A DNA stretch of 64,000 nt from Thalassomonas sp. RHCl1. GTDB taxonomy: Bacteria; Pseudomonadota; Gammaproteobacteria; Enterobacterales; Alteromonadaceae. Both the position numbers and the translations under genes were made by a program. How positions within the stretch are numbered: position 1 is the stretch's first letter; the number at the start of each line of letters is the position of its first letter. Below the pieces are notes generated by a model. It was given only the letters and a program-made list of their open reading frames with translations, had not been told where the DNA came from and ran no database searches. Of this stretch, positions 23,505 to 33,521 are shown in pieces. The stretch spans positions 186,001-250,000 of the forward strand of contig NZ_CANDNZ010000005.1 of NCBI RefSeq assembly GCF_947387555.1. Direction: 5' to 3'.

Positions 23505-24200
23505 ATGTTTGCAGATATGCAGCCAAAAACACTCGCTATCGTTGTCACGTTTTTACCCCTTATCGTGATGAACCTGGTTTATGTCATGAGCGCCACCGCC
23601 GAGTTAGTGCCAAGCTGTATTCCCTACCTTGACGGTTGCACTTCTATCAGCCGGGCAGCACGGCGCGGCAATGCCATTTTTGTTTTTCGCGCCTGCATGA
23701 TAGTCCAGGCGGTATTTTTAGCCGGGTACTGGCTCATTGCCCGGCAATGGCTGAATCAGCTGGCCGGAAAAGCCTTAAGGCCGGCAACCATTATGTGCAG
23801 CCTAGGCATCATAGCGTCCTTATTTCTGATCCTCTATGCCGACTTTTTGGGGACCGACGGTCGTATCTACCGATATATGCGCCAATACGGCATCATCTTT
23901 TTTTTCACCCTCACCCCCTTTGCACAAATGATCATGGTAAATGAGCTGTTTAAATTAACGAAACAACAGCATTTCTCCCCCCTTTATATCGCCGTGATAC
24001 GCTACCAGATAGGGGTAGTGATCTGTATTTTAACCCTGGGCTTGATCAGCCTGTTCCTTTCCTACAGTGGCAATAGCACCTTTGAACGAGAAAATATCCT
24101 GGAATGGAACTATGCTGTGTTGATGTCGATTTTCCACTTAGGTTCCTGCCTGCTGTGGGGGGATGTGAAGATTCATATTTCCGTTAAGCAGAGAGAGTAA
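23505..24200 (+). CDS. Frag1/DRAM/Sfk1-like membrane protein
   Basis: A 231-residue protein with about six membrane helices. After the first helix it has CIPYLDGCTSISRAARRGNA, typical of the Frag1/DRAM/Sfk1 family, whose bacterial role is unknown. It is followed after 13 bp by the Omp85-type barrel gene, so the two are co-transcribed. The start is uncertain: MFADMQPK at 23505 or the Met four codons later. Confidence 0.68.
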   Translation: MFADMQPKTLAIVVTFLPLIVMNLVYVMSATAELVPSCIPYLDGCTSISRAARRGNAIFVFRACMIVQAVFLAGYWLIARQWLNQLAGKALRPATIMCSLGIIASLFLILYADFLGTDGRIYRYMRQYGIIFFFTLTPFAQMIMVNELFKLTKQQHFSPLYIAVIRYQIGVVICILTLGLISLFLSYSGNSTFERENILEWNYAVLMSIFHLGSCLLWGDVKIHISVKQRE

Positions 24201-24213
24201 TGGTGAGGCCCGA

Positions 24214-25821
24214 ATGTTTCCGGCCAGAATTGGTTATTATTTATCTTACTTAAATTTTTTCCTCTTACCGCTGGTAAGTTATCCCCTTTTGGCCAACACA
24301 GACACAGCCCCCTGCCCCAAACCTGAGTTTATTTTTATCAGCCACCCTATCTTCGATGAGAACCAGCCGCAAACCTACTTCTTCCATCGCTGGGCCAATT
24401 TTTTACATATCAAAACCAAAGAAGTCACCTTAAAAAACGAGTCGGCATTTTTCACAAAAAAATGCCGTTTCTTACAAGATGACCTGGACCAGCTGGAGCG
24501 GCACTTGCGGGATAAAAAGTACCTCCATAAAGCCAAAGTTTCCATGGATAAAGCCGGCAACCAGGTGAGGATTGAAGTCTGGGATAACTGGTCATTATTA
24601 CCCTCTCTCGACTTAGGCCGTAAAGGCGGTGAAAATCGCTTTTCCATAGGGCTTAAAGACAGGAATCTTCTGGGGTTAGGCATAGACGCCGAAATCAAGT
24701 CTTTCTCCAACTCACAGCGCAGCGGTTTTAAATTTGACGGCCATGTACCGCTGTTTTTACACAATCACAGCCAGGCCAGTTACCGGATATCAGACAATGA
24801 TGACGGCAAACAGTTATCCCTTTTTTTAGCTAAACCTTTTGTCAGTCTCAGCAGCAGTAATGCCTTTACACTTGGTTTCAACGATGAGGAAAGGGAAGAT
24901 ACCATTTACCAAAACGGTGAAAACGACACGGTTTTTCGCCATGACATCAACTATAAAACCGCTAGTTTCGGCTGGCTAAAAAAACAGACACCGGGCTACT
25001 CCCTCAGGTATAAGCTGGGCATCACCCGGGATAAGCACAGCTTCAGCCAACGGGAAGACCCGGCGAAGCATATCCCGGACAATGAATTACCCCAAGACAG
25101 ATATTTTTTATATCCCTGGCTGGGTCTTGAATATATCGAAAATGACTACCGGACACTGAGAAACCTGCAACTGATCAGCCAGCACGAAGATGTCAACCTG
25201 GGCTGGCAGCTAACATCGAGCTTAGGTATCAGCACCACAGATAAGCAAAATAGCGCCGATATTTTATGGCGGGCCGACCTACATAAAGGTTATAAACTGT
25301 TTAAAGATTCCCATTTATTGTTATCGGCCAGGCATGAAGGGCACCATGGCAGCAACACCCGGTTATTAACCCAAGTCTCCGGCGAACTTTTTCATGTCTT
25401 ATCAGATCGCTGGACACTGTATTTTAAAAGCATCTCCAAATTCAGCCATAACCAGTATTTAGATCTGCCCGTCGCCTTAGGTGGCGGCAAGGGGCTTAGG
25501 GGCTATCCGCTGCAATATCAGCACGGCAAAAACAGTACTTTATTTACCGGTGAGCTCAGGTATTACCCGGGGATCAACCTTTACCGGTTATTTGATATGG
25601 GAGCGGCACTATTTATCGACAGCGGCAAAACCAGCGGCAGTACACCGCGGGAAAACATAGAACCGGGCTGGCTGCAATCTGTCGGTCTGGGGTTGAGGCT
25701 TTTTACCCCGCATGCCCGACGGGATGGCCAGGTCATACATGTCGATTTAGCCTATCCGCTAACCGATAACCCCAAGATTGACGGTTGGGAAATTCGCCTG
25801 GAAAGTAAACGGGCATTCTGA
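24214..25821 (+). CDS. BamA/TamA (Omp85) family outer-membrane protein
   Basis: A 535-residue protein with an N-terminal signal region, a POTRA-like segment (about residues 90-130, DLDQLERHLRDKKYLHKAKV...RIEVWDNWSL split across it) and a C-terminal barrel. The Omp85 hallmark GGGKGLRGYPLQYQ and the late ALFIDSGKTSG are present. Much shorter than BamA (five POTRA domains), it carries one POTRA at most, like lipid- or substrate-handling Omp85 proteins with a patatin or TpsB partner. GGTGAGG precedes the ATG. Co-transcribed with the Frag1-like gene. Confidence 0.8.
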   Translation: MFPARIGYYLSYLNFFLLPLVSYPLLANTDTAPCPKPEFIFISHPIFDENQPQTYFFHRWANFLHIKTKEVTLKNESAFFTKKCRFLQDDLDQLERHLRDKKYLHKAKVSMDKAGNQVRIEVWDNWSLLPSLDLGRKGGENRFSIGLKDRNLLGLGIDAEIKSFSNSQRSGFKFDGHVPLFLHNHSQASYRISDNDDGKQLSLFLAKPFVSLSSSNAFTLGFNDEEREDTIYQNGENDTVFRHDINYKTASFGWLKKQTPGYSLRYKLGITRDKHSFSQREDPAKHIPDNELPQDRYFLYPWLGLEYIENDYRTLRNLQLISQHEDVNLGWQLTSSLGISTTDKQNSADILWRADLHKGYKLFKDSHLLLSARHEGHHGSNTRLLTQVSGELFHVLSDRWTLYFKSISKFSHNQYLDLPVALGGGKGLRGYPLQYQHGKNSTLFTGELRYYPGINLYRLFDMGAALFIDSGKTSGSTPRENIEPGWLQSVGLGLRLFTPHARRDGQVIHVDLAYPLTDNPKIDGWEIRLESKRAF

Positions 25822-25905
25822 TTTCAGGCAATCTGGCCGTTAACACTGACTATTGACCGCTTTGTCCGTATAATTGCTCCTGATTTCAATTGATATGAGC
25901 AGATT

Positions 25906-26289
25906 ATGAGCGACAACAAGCAGGAAAATGCAGCAGAACATCCGGTACTGGCCGAGTTTCTTAGCACAGTAAAGCCAGAGCAGGTACTGTGGGCCTTGCA
26001 GGATAAGGACAGTGAAGACTGGGTTGTCCTGGCTTCGGTCAACTTTGAAGAAACCGATGTTATGCCGGTATGGTCAACAGAACAACTTGCCGGGCAGCAT
26101 TGCATTGACGAATGGCAGGATTATCAACCGGCACAAATCAGCGTATCCGACTGGCTGGAATTCTGGATTGAAGATCTCAATGAAGACGGCATTATTATCG
26201 GGGTTAACTGGCCTGTAGAAGGAGATTGCCTGGAGCTGGAACTGGCAGACTTTAGCCAGGCCATCGCCGCTATCGAAGATTTGGCTTAA
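25906..26289 (+). CDS. DUF2750 domain protein
   Basis: A 127-residue acidic cytosolic protein. It matches the DUF2750 pattern: an N-terminal helix (FLSTVKPEQVLWALQDKD), WVVLASVNFEETDVMPVWS, CIDEWQDYQPAQISVSDWLE and GIIIGVNWPVEGDCLELEL. The family has no assigned function. A Rho-independent terminator follows. Confidence 0.78.
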   Translation: MSDNKQENAAEHPVLAEFLSTVKPEQVLWALQDKDSEDWVVLASVNFEETDVMPVWSTEQLAGQHCIDEWQDYQPAQISVSDWLEFWIEDLNEDGIIIGVNWPVEGDCLELELADFSQAIAAIEDLA

Positions 26290-26309
26290 AGCCATTAGCC
26301 CTCCCAAAA

Positions 26310-26359
26310 AACCGGCGCTGCCTTTTCCTCCCCCGATAAAGGCGCGCCGGTTATTTTTT
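26310..26359 (+). terminator. Terminator of the DUF2750 gene
   Basis: AACCGGCG (26310-26317) pairs with CGCCGGTT (26345-26352), followed by a six-base T-run (26354-26359). The loop is long (27 nt). It lies between convergent genes. Confidence 0.65.
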
Positions 26360-26387
26360 CCTCAGAGAAAAATATAACGACATCACC

Positions 26388-29300
26388 TTAGTTCTGCTTC
26401 ATCAAAAGTGCTAAAGCTTCTTCATAATCAAAATTATCCAGGGCATCCATAATTAACGTCAGTATTTCAGCATTAAGGTGCTGGCCAGCGCTGGTTCTGA
26501 ATTCAAGCAGCAAAGATTCTGGAATCAGCTCACTTTTAGTTAACAAGTCGATCAAGAGTTGTTTGACCTCTTGATAATCACGCACCTGAATATCCCCCTT
26601 CTCCACTTCGTTAAACAGGAGTATCTGCCGGGCATCACCAAGGGATTGCTGGAGTAAATGACAAAATTGCTCAAGTGCTGCCTGCTCGATACTGCCGCTT
26701 TCAACAATCATCTGCTCAAGGGTGAGGGCTTGTTCATAGACAAGATACATACCTAAATTACCACTGGTGCCTTTCACCGCATGGATGATTTTTTCAATCC
26801 CCTCCTCAGGCGCCCGGGCGGTGTCACCGGCCAGTTGCTCCAGCACCTCTTGCCCCTGGCGGACATAAAGGGATAAGGCTTTGAGATATACTTTAGGGCT
26901 TTCCACAGCCTCAGGCCGCTTATGGGTAAAATCAACGGCTTTAAGGCCGGGAGGCAAATGCAATAAAATTTTCTCCGGCAGTTTACGCGAACACACCACC
27001 TCTGCCCGGGACACGGCCAATCCCCCCTGATGTTCACTGGCAACTTTATCTTCTGCGTGTTCCACAGACAGCCAGCGACAAAGCGCCTGTACTATGGCCT
27101 CTCTGGCTAAAGGCTTTGTCAGGTAATCGTCCATACCGGCATTGAGACATTTTTCCCGATCACCTTTCATGGCATTGGCGGTCATGGCAATCACGGGAAC
27201 CTTGAGGTACCTTTCGCCGGCTTTCCCCCCCCGGATACGGCGAGTGGTTTCATAACCATCAAGCTCCGGCATCTGACAATCCATAAAAATCAGGGTATAG
27301 GCAGCATCTTGCGGCGATTCTCTTAACCCGGCAATGGCTTCAAAGCCGTTACCGGCAAAATCACAATCGAGAGACAATTCCTGCAACAGCCCCTGAACCA
27401 CCAGTTGATTTACCTGATTATCTTCCACCAGTAAAATCCGGGTATCGCTGGGCCAAAGCGGTAAGGGCTGAGCAGACACATGATCCCGGCCAAAAGTATT
27501 CAGGTAAGCGCGGGTGACTATCCTTGCCGGCTCAGGGCTGATTTCCGCTTCAGCCGTGACCACAGACAAGGCATCAAATAAGTCGGCCGTGGCTACCGGC
27601 TTGCTAAAAAAGCCGCTAAAGCCCATTTCATATAATACCTGATGATCACTGTGCTCCGGCATAGAAGTCATCAGGATCATTTTCATGCCGTCAAACTTGG
27701 GCTGTTGGCGGATGGCTTTTGCCAGAGACTCGCCGTCCATTTCAGGCATATGCATATCTATCAGGGCAATATCAAATAAATGATCTTGATGTTGCCGGCA
27801 CAAGACCAGTGCCGCCTCACCGCTTTGTGCTTCAACGACAGAGGCTCCCCAGTGCTCCAGCTGATGGTGATAGATCTCCCGGTTGGTGGCATTATCATCA
27901 ACAATCAAGATATTCAAACGGCTGATATCAACCTTTGGCATCACTTTAACCGAACGGGCACTGGGCTTAAGTAAGACATCAAAGGTAAAGCAACTGCCTT
28001 TGCCAAGCTCACTTGTCACCCCGATATCCCCCGACATCTGTTGGCATAACCTTTTGCAGATAGTCAGCCCCAACCCGGTACCGCCGTATTTTCGGGTCGT
28101 GGAAACATCCGCCTGGGTAAAGGAATCGAACAGGATCGCAATAGCATCCTCAGCGATGCCATCGCCGGTATCACGTACGCTGCAAACAAATTTTAACGTC
28201 TCAGCGTTTAATTGCTCCAGCGAAGCAGTGATCACCACTTCTCCTTCATGGGTAAACTTGATGGCATTACTGATCAAGTTAATCACTATCTGGCGCAAGC
28301 GGCTCTGATCGCCTATCACCATCGAATAATCAATATCGGTTACATCCAGCAACAGCTCCAGGCTTTTTTCATCGGCGCGAAACGCCATACTCAGGGCTAT
28401 TTCTTCCAGCAGGTGACGTAAGTCGAAGTCCAGCTCTTCCAATTCGATTTTACCCGCTTCGATTTTAGAAAAATCAAGAATATCATTAATCAAAGACAAC
28501 AAGGCCTTAGCACTGTTTTCTGCCACCATCACCCGATGTTTCTGCTCTGTGGTCAGGGAGCTGTTGGCCAGTAACCCCAGCATGCCGAGCACGCCATTCA
28601 TCGGGGTGCGGATCTCATGGCTCATACTGGCCAGGAAATCGCTTTTCGCCCGGTTGGCGGTTTCCGCCTGCTGCCTGGCCTGCTCCAGCTCTGCCTCATA
28701 ACGTTTCCTTTCGCTGATATCGGTATGAATGGCAACATAGGCCCGCGGATTGCCGGTATCACTGGTAAAGGTGGCAATAGTGGCTTCAACCCAGTATAAA
28801 TGGCCGTCTTTGGCGCGATTGCAAACTTCGTTATGCCAAACCTCTCCTGCATTAACCGTACGGTACATTTGCTGCCAAAAGGCCTGGTCATGCTGATCGG
28901 AAGAAAGTAACCTATGATTTTTCCCCAGCAGTTCATCACTGGCATAACCGCTTATTTCAACAAATTTTTCATTCACATAACTGATGTTGCCGTCCAGATC
29001 GGTTACGGCAACGATGGCATGCTGATCCAGAATGAATTTCTGCTCCTTTAGATCAAGCAGCGCCTGCCTTAACTGTCTTTCTGCCTGTTTTCTTTTACTG
29101 ATATCCAGGGCAACGCCGACCAAACCCAAAGTTTCGTTTTCGCTGGAAAGGATAGGCACTTTGGTAATTAGGAAGTCGTGCTCACTGACGCTATCATGCA
29201 AGCCCTGCTCTTCAAACTGCACCGCTTCACCGCTGCTCATCACTTGCCGGTCAACCTTCATTAACCGCTCGGCAATGTCTCTGGAAAACATCTGCAGGTC

Positions 29301-31766
29301 GGTTTTACCCAAGACTTCTTTTTGCGATAAGCCGACCACCTGCTCAAACATATTATTGACCAGTTGGTGACGCCCTGAGGCATCTTTAAAAAAAATTGCC
29401 GCCGGCACATTATCGACAACTATCTGCAAACGCTGTTCGTTGCTGGCCAGTTCTTGCAGCGCCTGTTCCAGCTCTTGGGTACGGGTAAAAACCCTGTCTT
29501 CCAGGGTATCATGGGCGAGCTGCAAAGCCCGGTTTGCCCGACTGCCAAGCACCATAGTAAATAAGGTAAAAGCAATAGAAATGATCACCATCACGGCAAG
29601 CACGGAAAACACCGTGAGCCGGGCAGTGTAATAAGCTTCCATGGCTTCATCGGCATCTATTTCCGTGGTCATGCCGATCCCCAGCACGGGATCCCAGAGC
29701 CAGGCCCCCATCACCTTAATACCGCGATAATCGCGATAACTGCGAATATCAGAGCCGGTTTCACCGGCAATGGCACTCCGGGCCATACGGGTTAACGGAC
29801 GCTCTTTAACCGGCAGCGCCTGATCAAAGCCCCGGATCAGGTCGCCGCCGGGATCGCGGATTTCAATGGAAAGTATACTTTGGGTATTTTCCTGCAGCAG
29901 TCCGCTTTTTAATAAGTTGGCCTCGAACCGGCTCTTAGATAACAGCTGCCCCCGGCTGTCAAAAGAATAGGTTTCACCGCTGGTGCCCATTCTGCCCAGG
30001 TAGTGTATCCGGGCAAATTCCCCCTGGGGGTCAAAACGCTCGGCCAGCGCCGCTATCACCCTGCCGTGACTGTCCTTCACCGGAACGACAAAAAACATGG
30101 TCGGCGGATAATCATGTCCGGCAACATTGGCAACACCCGCCAAAGCCACATCGGATATTATCGGCGGCACCATCAAAGCCTCCCCTGTAAAGACGCGCCT
30201 GAGCAGCTTAGGCCTTTGCCGGGAGATCAAGTTCACCTGCCCGAAATCAGACAGTTGCATCGACGCAAGGTTAGTACCGTCTTTAGCGATCACAAAGAAA
30301 CCGATATAATTACCTTTTGCCTGCAACCCGGCAAACAACAGCTGAAGTTTTTCAGCAGTTATGGCCGCTGCCTGCCTGTTTCCCCGGTTGATCAAAGAGA
30401 CCTGGCTGGTCACAAGGGAGAGTAACTCAGGATTGGCCGCAAATTCCTGCAGTCCATTGATTTGGTCTGTCGCCCAAATATTCATCGCCTCCTGACTGGT
30501 AGTGACCACGGTTTGTAAAGAGTCGCGTACCTGCTCTTCAATTTTAGCGCGGACATTATCCAACGCCCACCACGCCAGAAACAAAGCGATAGCCAGTAAA
30601 AAGGTATTTAACATCACCGCAATTTGCTTGCCGCCGGCAGAAGCAAATGGATAAGCCAGCGGATTCTTTTTAGAGCGATCCAATAAGCGAAACAACAACA
30701 AGGTGATCAAAATAACCAGAAACAAAATAACCGTAAGCATCGCCAGGTTGCGCCATTTTTGCTCAGACCAAAAAGACACATCCTCATCACTTCGCCGCTC
30801 CCGGACCGCAGGCGCAAGCCAGCGGTTATCCAAAACAGCCAACTCCTCCGGTTTAACGCTGGCCATGGCTTTGTTTAACAGTGATGCCAGTTCAGGCCAG
30901 TCGCTACGCACCGCCAGATGATAACTATGGGCCGTTCCCTGGCGTGCTTGCAGCTCTGCGGCAATATGAAGGTTGTTCAGTAACAGCTTGCGACTCAGAT
31001 AATTCACTACCGCAAGTTCACTGACAGTGGCATCTGCCTTGCCTAAAGCTACGGCCTTTAATGCTGATTCGTTATTCTCGACCAAAAGAAGAGCAAGATC
31101 CGGAAATTCTTTTGTTAATAAGGAGATGGAGGCATCTCCTTTAACGACAGCCACTTTTCTACCGCCAAGATCTGTCAACCCTGCAACCTTACTTTCATCC
31201 CGGCGGGTCACAATAACACTGACCGAAGCTTTATAAGCCTGGCTAAAAAGAAAAAACTGCTCTCGCTCCGGCGGGTAACGAAACAGGGTATGGAGCAGGT
31301 CTATTTCTTTTTGTTTGCCCCTGTTGAGCAAACCAGCAAAGTTGTCCTGAATATATTCGGCCCGGATCCCCAAGCGCTTAAATAACATTTCAATATAATC
31401 AACCGAATAACCCACAGCTTGGCCATTAAGATCAAAAGCATAGGGGGCATAATCGACTTCATTGCCAACACGGATCACCGGATGTGCCGTTAACCAGGCT
31501 AATTCTTTCTCGCTCAGTTCAAGCCCGCCAGCGCTGGACTTTTTCAGGAGAGGAACTGGTGCCAAGGCAGGGGGAATAATAGATTTGCCAGCTTGCGTAC
31601 CCGAGACAAGAAAATTGCCGTTAACGCCGGATTGTGCCACTTTTATCAGGGAAGTGAAGTTATTTTCAGGTTCAGGCGGCAAACTTTCCTGTGCCCACAG
31701 GTGAAAATAGCTAAAGACCAGAAGTACGCAGACAATAAATTTAGATAGGGTTTTAGCACCACTCAC
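26388..31766 (-). CDS. BvgS/EvgS-like hybrid histidine kinase with two periplasmic sensors
   Basis: A 1792-residue hybrid kinase. Order: signal peptide (1-25); solute-binding SBP_bac_3-type sensor (about 88-320); membrane helices at about 340-360 and 381-402; a second periplasmic, double-Cache-like sensor (about 410-705); membrane helix 718-741; coiled coil; PAS (about 780-895) and PAS (about 903-1020); HisKA with His1050 in SMSHEIRTP; HATPase (NLISNAIKF, DTGDGI, GGTGLGL); two receiver domains with Asp1337 and Asp1496; and a C-terminal HPt with His1662 (IIHAVKGTSGN). It can thus run a full phosphorelay. The GTG start has GAGG upstream. It diverges from a REC-GGDEF protein, its likely output. 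Confidence 0.93.
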   Translation of the reverse strand: MSGAKTLSKFIVCVLLVFSYFHLWAQESLPPEPENNFTSLIKVAQSGVNGNFLVSGTQAGKSIIPPALAPVPLLKKSSAGGLELSEKELAWLTAHPVIRVGNEVDYAPYAFDLNGQAVGYSVDYIEMLFKRLGIRAEYIQDNFAGLLNRGKQKEIDLLHTLFRYPPEREQFFLFSQAYKASVSVIVTRRDESKVAGLTDLGGRKVAVVKGDASISLLTKEFPDLALLLVENNESALKAVALGKADATVSELAVVNYLSRKLLLNNLHIAAELQARQGTAHSYHLAVRSDWPELASLLNKAMASVKPEELAVLDNRWLAPAVRERRSDEDVSFWSEQKWRNLAMLTVILFLVILITLLLFRLLDRSKKNPLAYPFASAGGKQIAVMLNTFLLAIALFLAWWALDNVRAKIEEQVRDSLQTVVTTSQEAMNIWATDQINGLQEFAANPELLSLVTSQVSLINRGNRQAAAITAEKLQLLFAGLQAKGNYIGFFVIAKDGTNLASMQLSDFGQVNLISRQRPKLLRRVFTGEALMVPPIISDVALAGVANVAGHDYPPTMFFVVPVKDSHGRVIAALAERFDPQGEFARIHYLGRMGTSGETYSFDSRGQLLSKSRFEANLLKSGLLQENTQSILSIEIRDPGGDLIRGFDQALPVKERPLTRMARSAIAGETGSDIRSYRDYRGIKVMGAWLWDPVLGIGMTTEIDADEAMEAYYTARLTVFSVLAVMVIISIAFTLFTMVLGSRANRALQLAHDTLEDRVFTRTQELEQALQELASNEQRLQIVVDNVPAAIFFKDASGRHQLVNNMFEQVVGLSQKEVLGKTDLQMFSRDIAERLMKVDRQVMSSGEAVQFEEQGLHDSVSEHDFLITKVPILSSENETLGLVGVALDISKRKQAERQLRQALLDLKEQKFILDQHAIVAVTDLDGNISYVNEKFVEISGYASDELLGKNHRLLSSDQHDQAFWQQMYRTVNAGEVWHNEVCNRAKDGHLYWVEATIATFTSDTGNPRAYVAIHTDISERKRYEAELEQARQQAETANRAKSDFLASMSHEIRTPMNGVLGMLGLLANSSLTTEQKHRVMVAENSAKALLSLINDILDFSKIEAGKIELEELDFDLRHLLEEIALSMAFRADEKSLELLLDVTDIDYSMVIGDQSRLRQIVINLISNAIKFTHEGEVVITASLEQLNAETLKFVCSVRDTGDGIAEDAIAILFDSFTQADVSTTRKYGGTGLGLTICKRLCQQMSGDIGVTSELGKGSCFTFDVLLKPSARSVKVMPKVDISRLNILIVDDNATNREIYHHQLEHWGASVVEAQSGEAALVLCRQHQDHLFDIALIDMHMPEMDGESLAKAIRQQPKFDGMKMILMTSMPEHSDHQVLYEMGFSGFFSKPVATADLFDALSVVTAEAEISPEPARIVTRAYLNTFGRDHVSAQPLPLWPSDTRILLVEDNQVNQLVVQGLLQELSLDCDFAGNGFEAIAGLRESPQDAAYTLIFMDCQMPELDGYETTRRIRGGKAGERYLKVPVIAMTANAMKGDREKCLNAGMDDYLTKPLAREAIVQALCRWLSVEHAEDKVASEHQGGLAVSRAEVVCSRKLPEKILLHLPPGLKAVDFTHKRPEAVESPKVYLKALSLYVRQGQEVLEQLAGDTARAPEEGIEKIIHAVKGTSGNLGMYLVYEQALTLEQMIVESGSIEQAALEQFCHLLQQSLGDARQILLFNEVEKGDIQVRDYQEVKQLLIDLLTKSELIPESLLLEFRTSAGQHLNAEILTLIMDALDNFDYEEALALLMKQN

Positions 31767-31983
31767 GATCAGCCTCAGGCTTTATCCGGCATCTTAGTTA
31801 AAACCGTCTTATCTCCATAACACTTGATCCGCCGATGTTATATCAAGATTTTATGTCAGTATAGTCAATGCCCCTGATATTCTCCGCTCTGCTTTTTATT
31901 TCCAGACCATGGCCGAATTGACATTCGCGCCGAACTTACTTCTGCTATACTGTAGTCGACAGCTCTTGTAACATCATGAAATA

Positions 31984-32913
31984 ATGAAAGAAAAAAATAA
32001 GATAGTCAGACAATACCGAATTTTGCTGGTGGAAGACGAACCTGCTAACATTCAAATGATTACCGGGTATTTAAGCTCTGATTATATTCTTGCCATTGCC
32101 AAAACCAGAAAAAGGGCCCTGGAGCTGCTCAGTAGCTCCCCGTTCGACCTGATGTTGCTTGATATTCAGCTACCTGATGGCAACGGCTTCGAAATATGCC
32201 AGCATGTGGTCAGCAACCGGGAAAAGTATGGCGATATCAGTATTATTTTTATGACCAGCCTGGATTCTCCTGATGATGAAGCCCGGGGCTTAAGCCTTGG
32301 CGGTAACGACTATATCCATAAACCCATCAATGATGTGGTGCTGCGCGCCAGGGTAAAACTTCAAATCCAGTTGATCCGAAAAAACGAATTACTCGAACAT
32401 CTCACCTGTTTCGACGGCCTGACAGAAATCCCCAATCGCAGGGCATTTGATGACCAGCTGAAAAAAGAGTGGCATCGGGCCCGGCGTGAGCATAAAAACT
32501 TATCGTTAGCCATACTCGATATTGATTATTTCAAGCAATACAATGATCTCTACGGACACCCGGCAGGCGATCAGTGCCTGAGAATTATGGCCGCCAATTT
32601 AACCACCTCTTTTGTCAGAAATTCTGACTTTATTGCCCGTTACGGCGGAGAGGAATTTGCGGTACTGCTTTACGATACCGATCTGGAAACCTCGATACAG
32701 CTCATGGAAAAATCACTGACAACTTTCGTTGAAAAAAATATAGAACATCAAGGTTCCAGTGTGAAATCCTGCGTCACCTTTAGCGCCGGCATATGCACCG
32801 CCGCTCCGAAAACAGATGTATTCAGCGACTTTGTCAACACCGCAGATAAAGAGTTATACCAGGCAAAAAATCTTGGCCGGGCACAAATTTGCGGCAAATA
32901 CTTAACCTCATAA
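31984..32913 (+). CDS. Response regulator with GGDEF (diguanylate cyclase) output
   Basis: A 309-residue protein. The receiver domain (about 12-130) has ILLVEDEPANIQ, the phospho-acceptor Asp in MLLDIQLPDGNG and the Lys in IHKPI. The GGDEF domain (about 145-305) begins FDGLTEIPNRRAFD and has an intact active site RYGGEEFAVLL. An inhibitory I-site RxxD (RNSD) lies five residues before it, so it should make cyclic di-GMP with product feedback. It diverges from the hybrid kinase gene over 217 bp and is probably activated by its HPt domain. No strong ribosome site precedes the ATG. Confidence 0.9.
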   Translation: MKEKNKIVRQYRILLVEDEPANIQMITGYLSSDYILAIAKTRKRALELLSSSPFDLMLLDIQLPDGNGFEICQHVVSNREKYGDISIIFMTSLDSPDDEARGLSLGGNDYIHKPINDVVLRARVKLQIQLIRKNELLEHLTCFDGLTEIPNRRAFDDQLKKEWHRARREHKNLSLAILDIDYFKQYNDLYGHPAGDQCLRIMAANLTTSFVRNSDFIARYGGEEFAVLLYDTDLETSIQLMEKSLTTFVEKNIEHQGSSVKSCVTFSAGICTAAPKTDVFSDFVNTADKELYQAKNLGRAQICGKYLTS

Positions 32914-33078
32914 CCCTTGTCACCTGTTGTAAGTTAAATAAACTGCGTTAGCGCTTTATCAAGGTTGAGAGCCGGACCATCTTGCGTTAACTTATCCTTT
33001 AGCAGAGATAATTTACCAACTGATAGCTAAGTACTTAATTTAGAATACTCAAGCATGAATGTCTTATTGGGAGTGGCA

Positions 33079-33429
33079 ATGGATACGGTTTTTACAACAT
33101 TAGCAAACATCATGAAAAAGCATGCCGCACAACTGGAAATCACCACAGATAAACCCGGCAACCTCTACATCAATACCGGCAAACTCGATGCCAAAAAGAA
33201 AGCCATTTTCTTTGGCATGGTGAAGCAGTCTAAGGATAAAGTAGCCTATCACCTGATGCCTGTTTATTGTAATCCAGAGTTACTCTCAAACATCTCTGCC
33301 GAATTAAAAAAGAAAATGCAGGGAAAGTCCTGTTTTAACTTTAAAGCACTCGATACGGACCTGTTTACAGAGCTTGATGCTTTAACAAACGCCGGCTTAG
33401 CAGACTACCAAAAAGCGGACAAGGTCTAA
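33079..33429 (+). CDS. Protein of unknown function, DUF1801-like
   Basis: The start at ATG 33079 (MDTVFTTLANIM) is chosen because GGGAG lies five bases upstream; an ATG at 33055 has none. The 116-residue protein contains KLDAKKKAIFFGMVKQSKDK, then YHLMPVYCNPELL and MQGKSCFNFKALD. It faintly resembles DUF1801/YdhG-like proteins that occur near GNAT genes. The assignment is weak. Confidence 0.6.
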   Translation: MDTVFTTLANIMKKHAAQLEITTDKPGNLYINTGKLDAKKKAIFFGMVKQSKDKVAYHLMPVYCNPELLSNISAELKKKMQGKSCFNFKALDTDLFTELDALTNAGLADYQKADKV

Positions 33430-33521
33430 TAGGCATAACAGTGCAATCAGTCAAGCACTACGCCAAATTTGCAGAATAAACGGGAATAGGAGCATTTACG
33501 GTTAAAAAGACTTCTTTAAGC

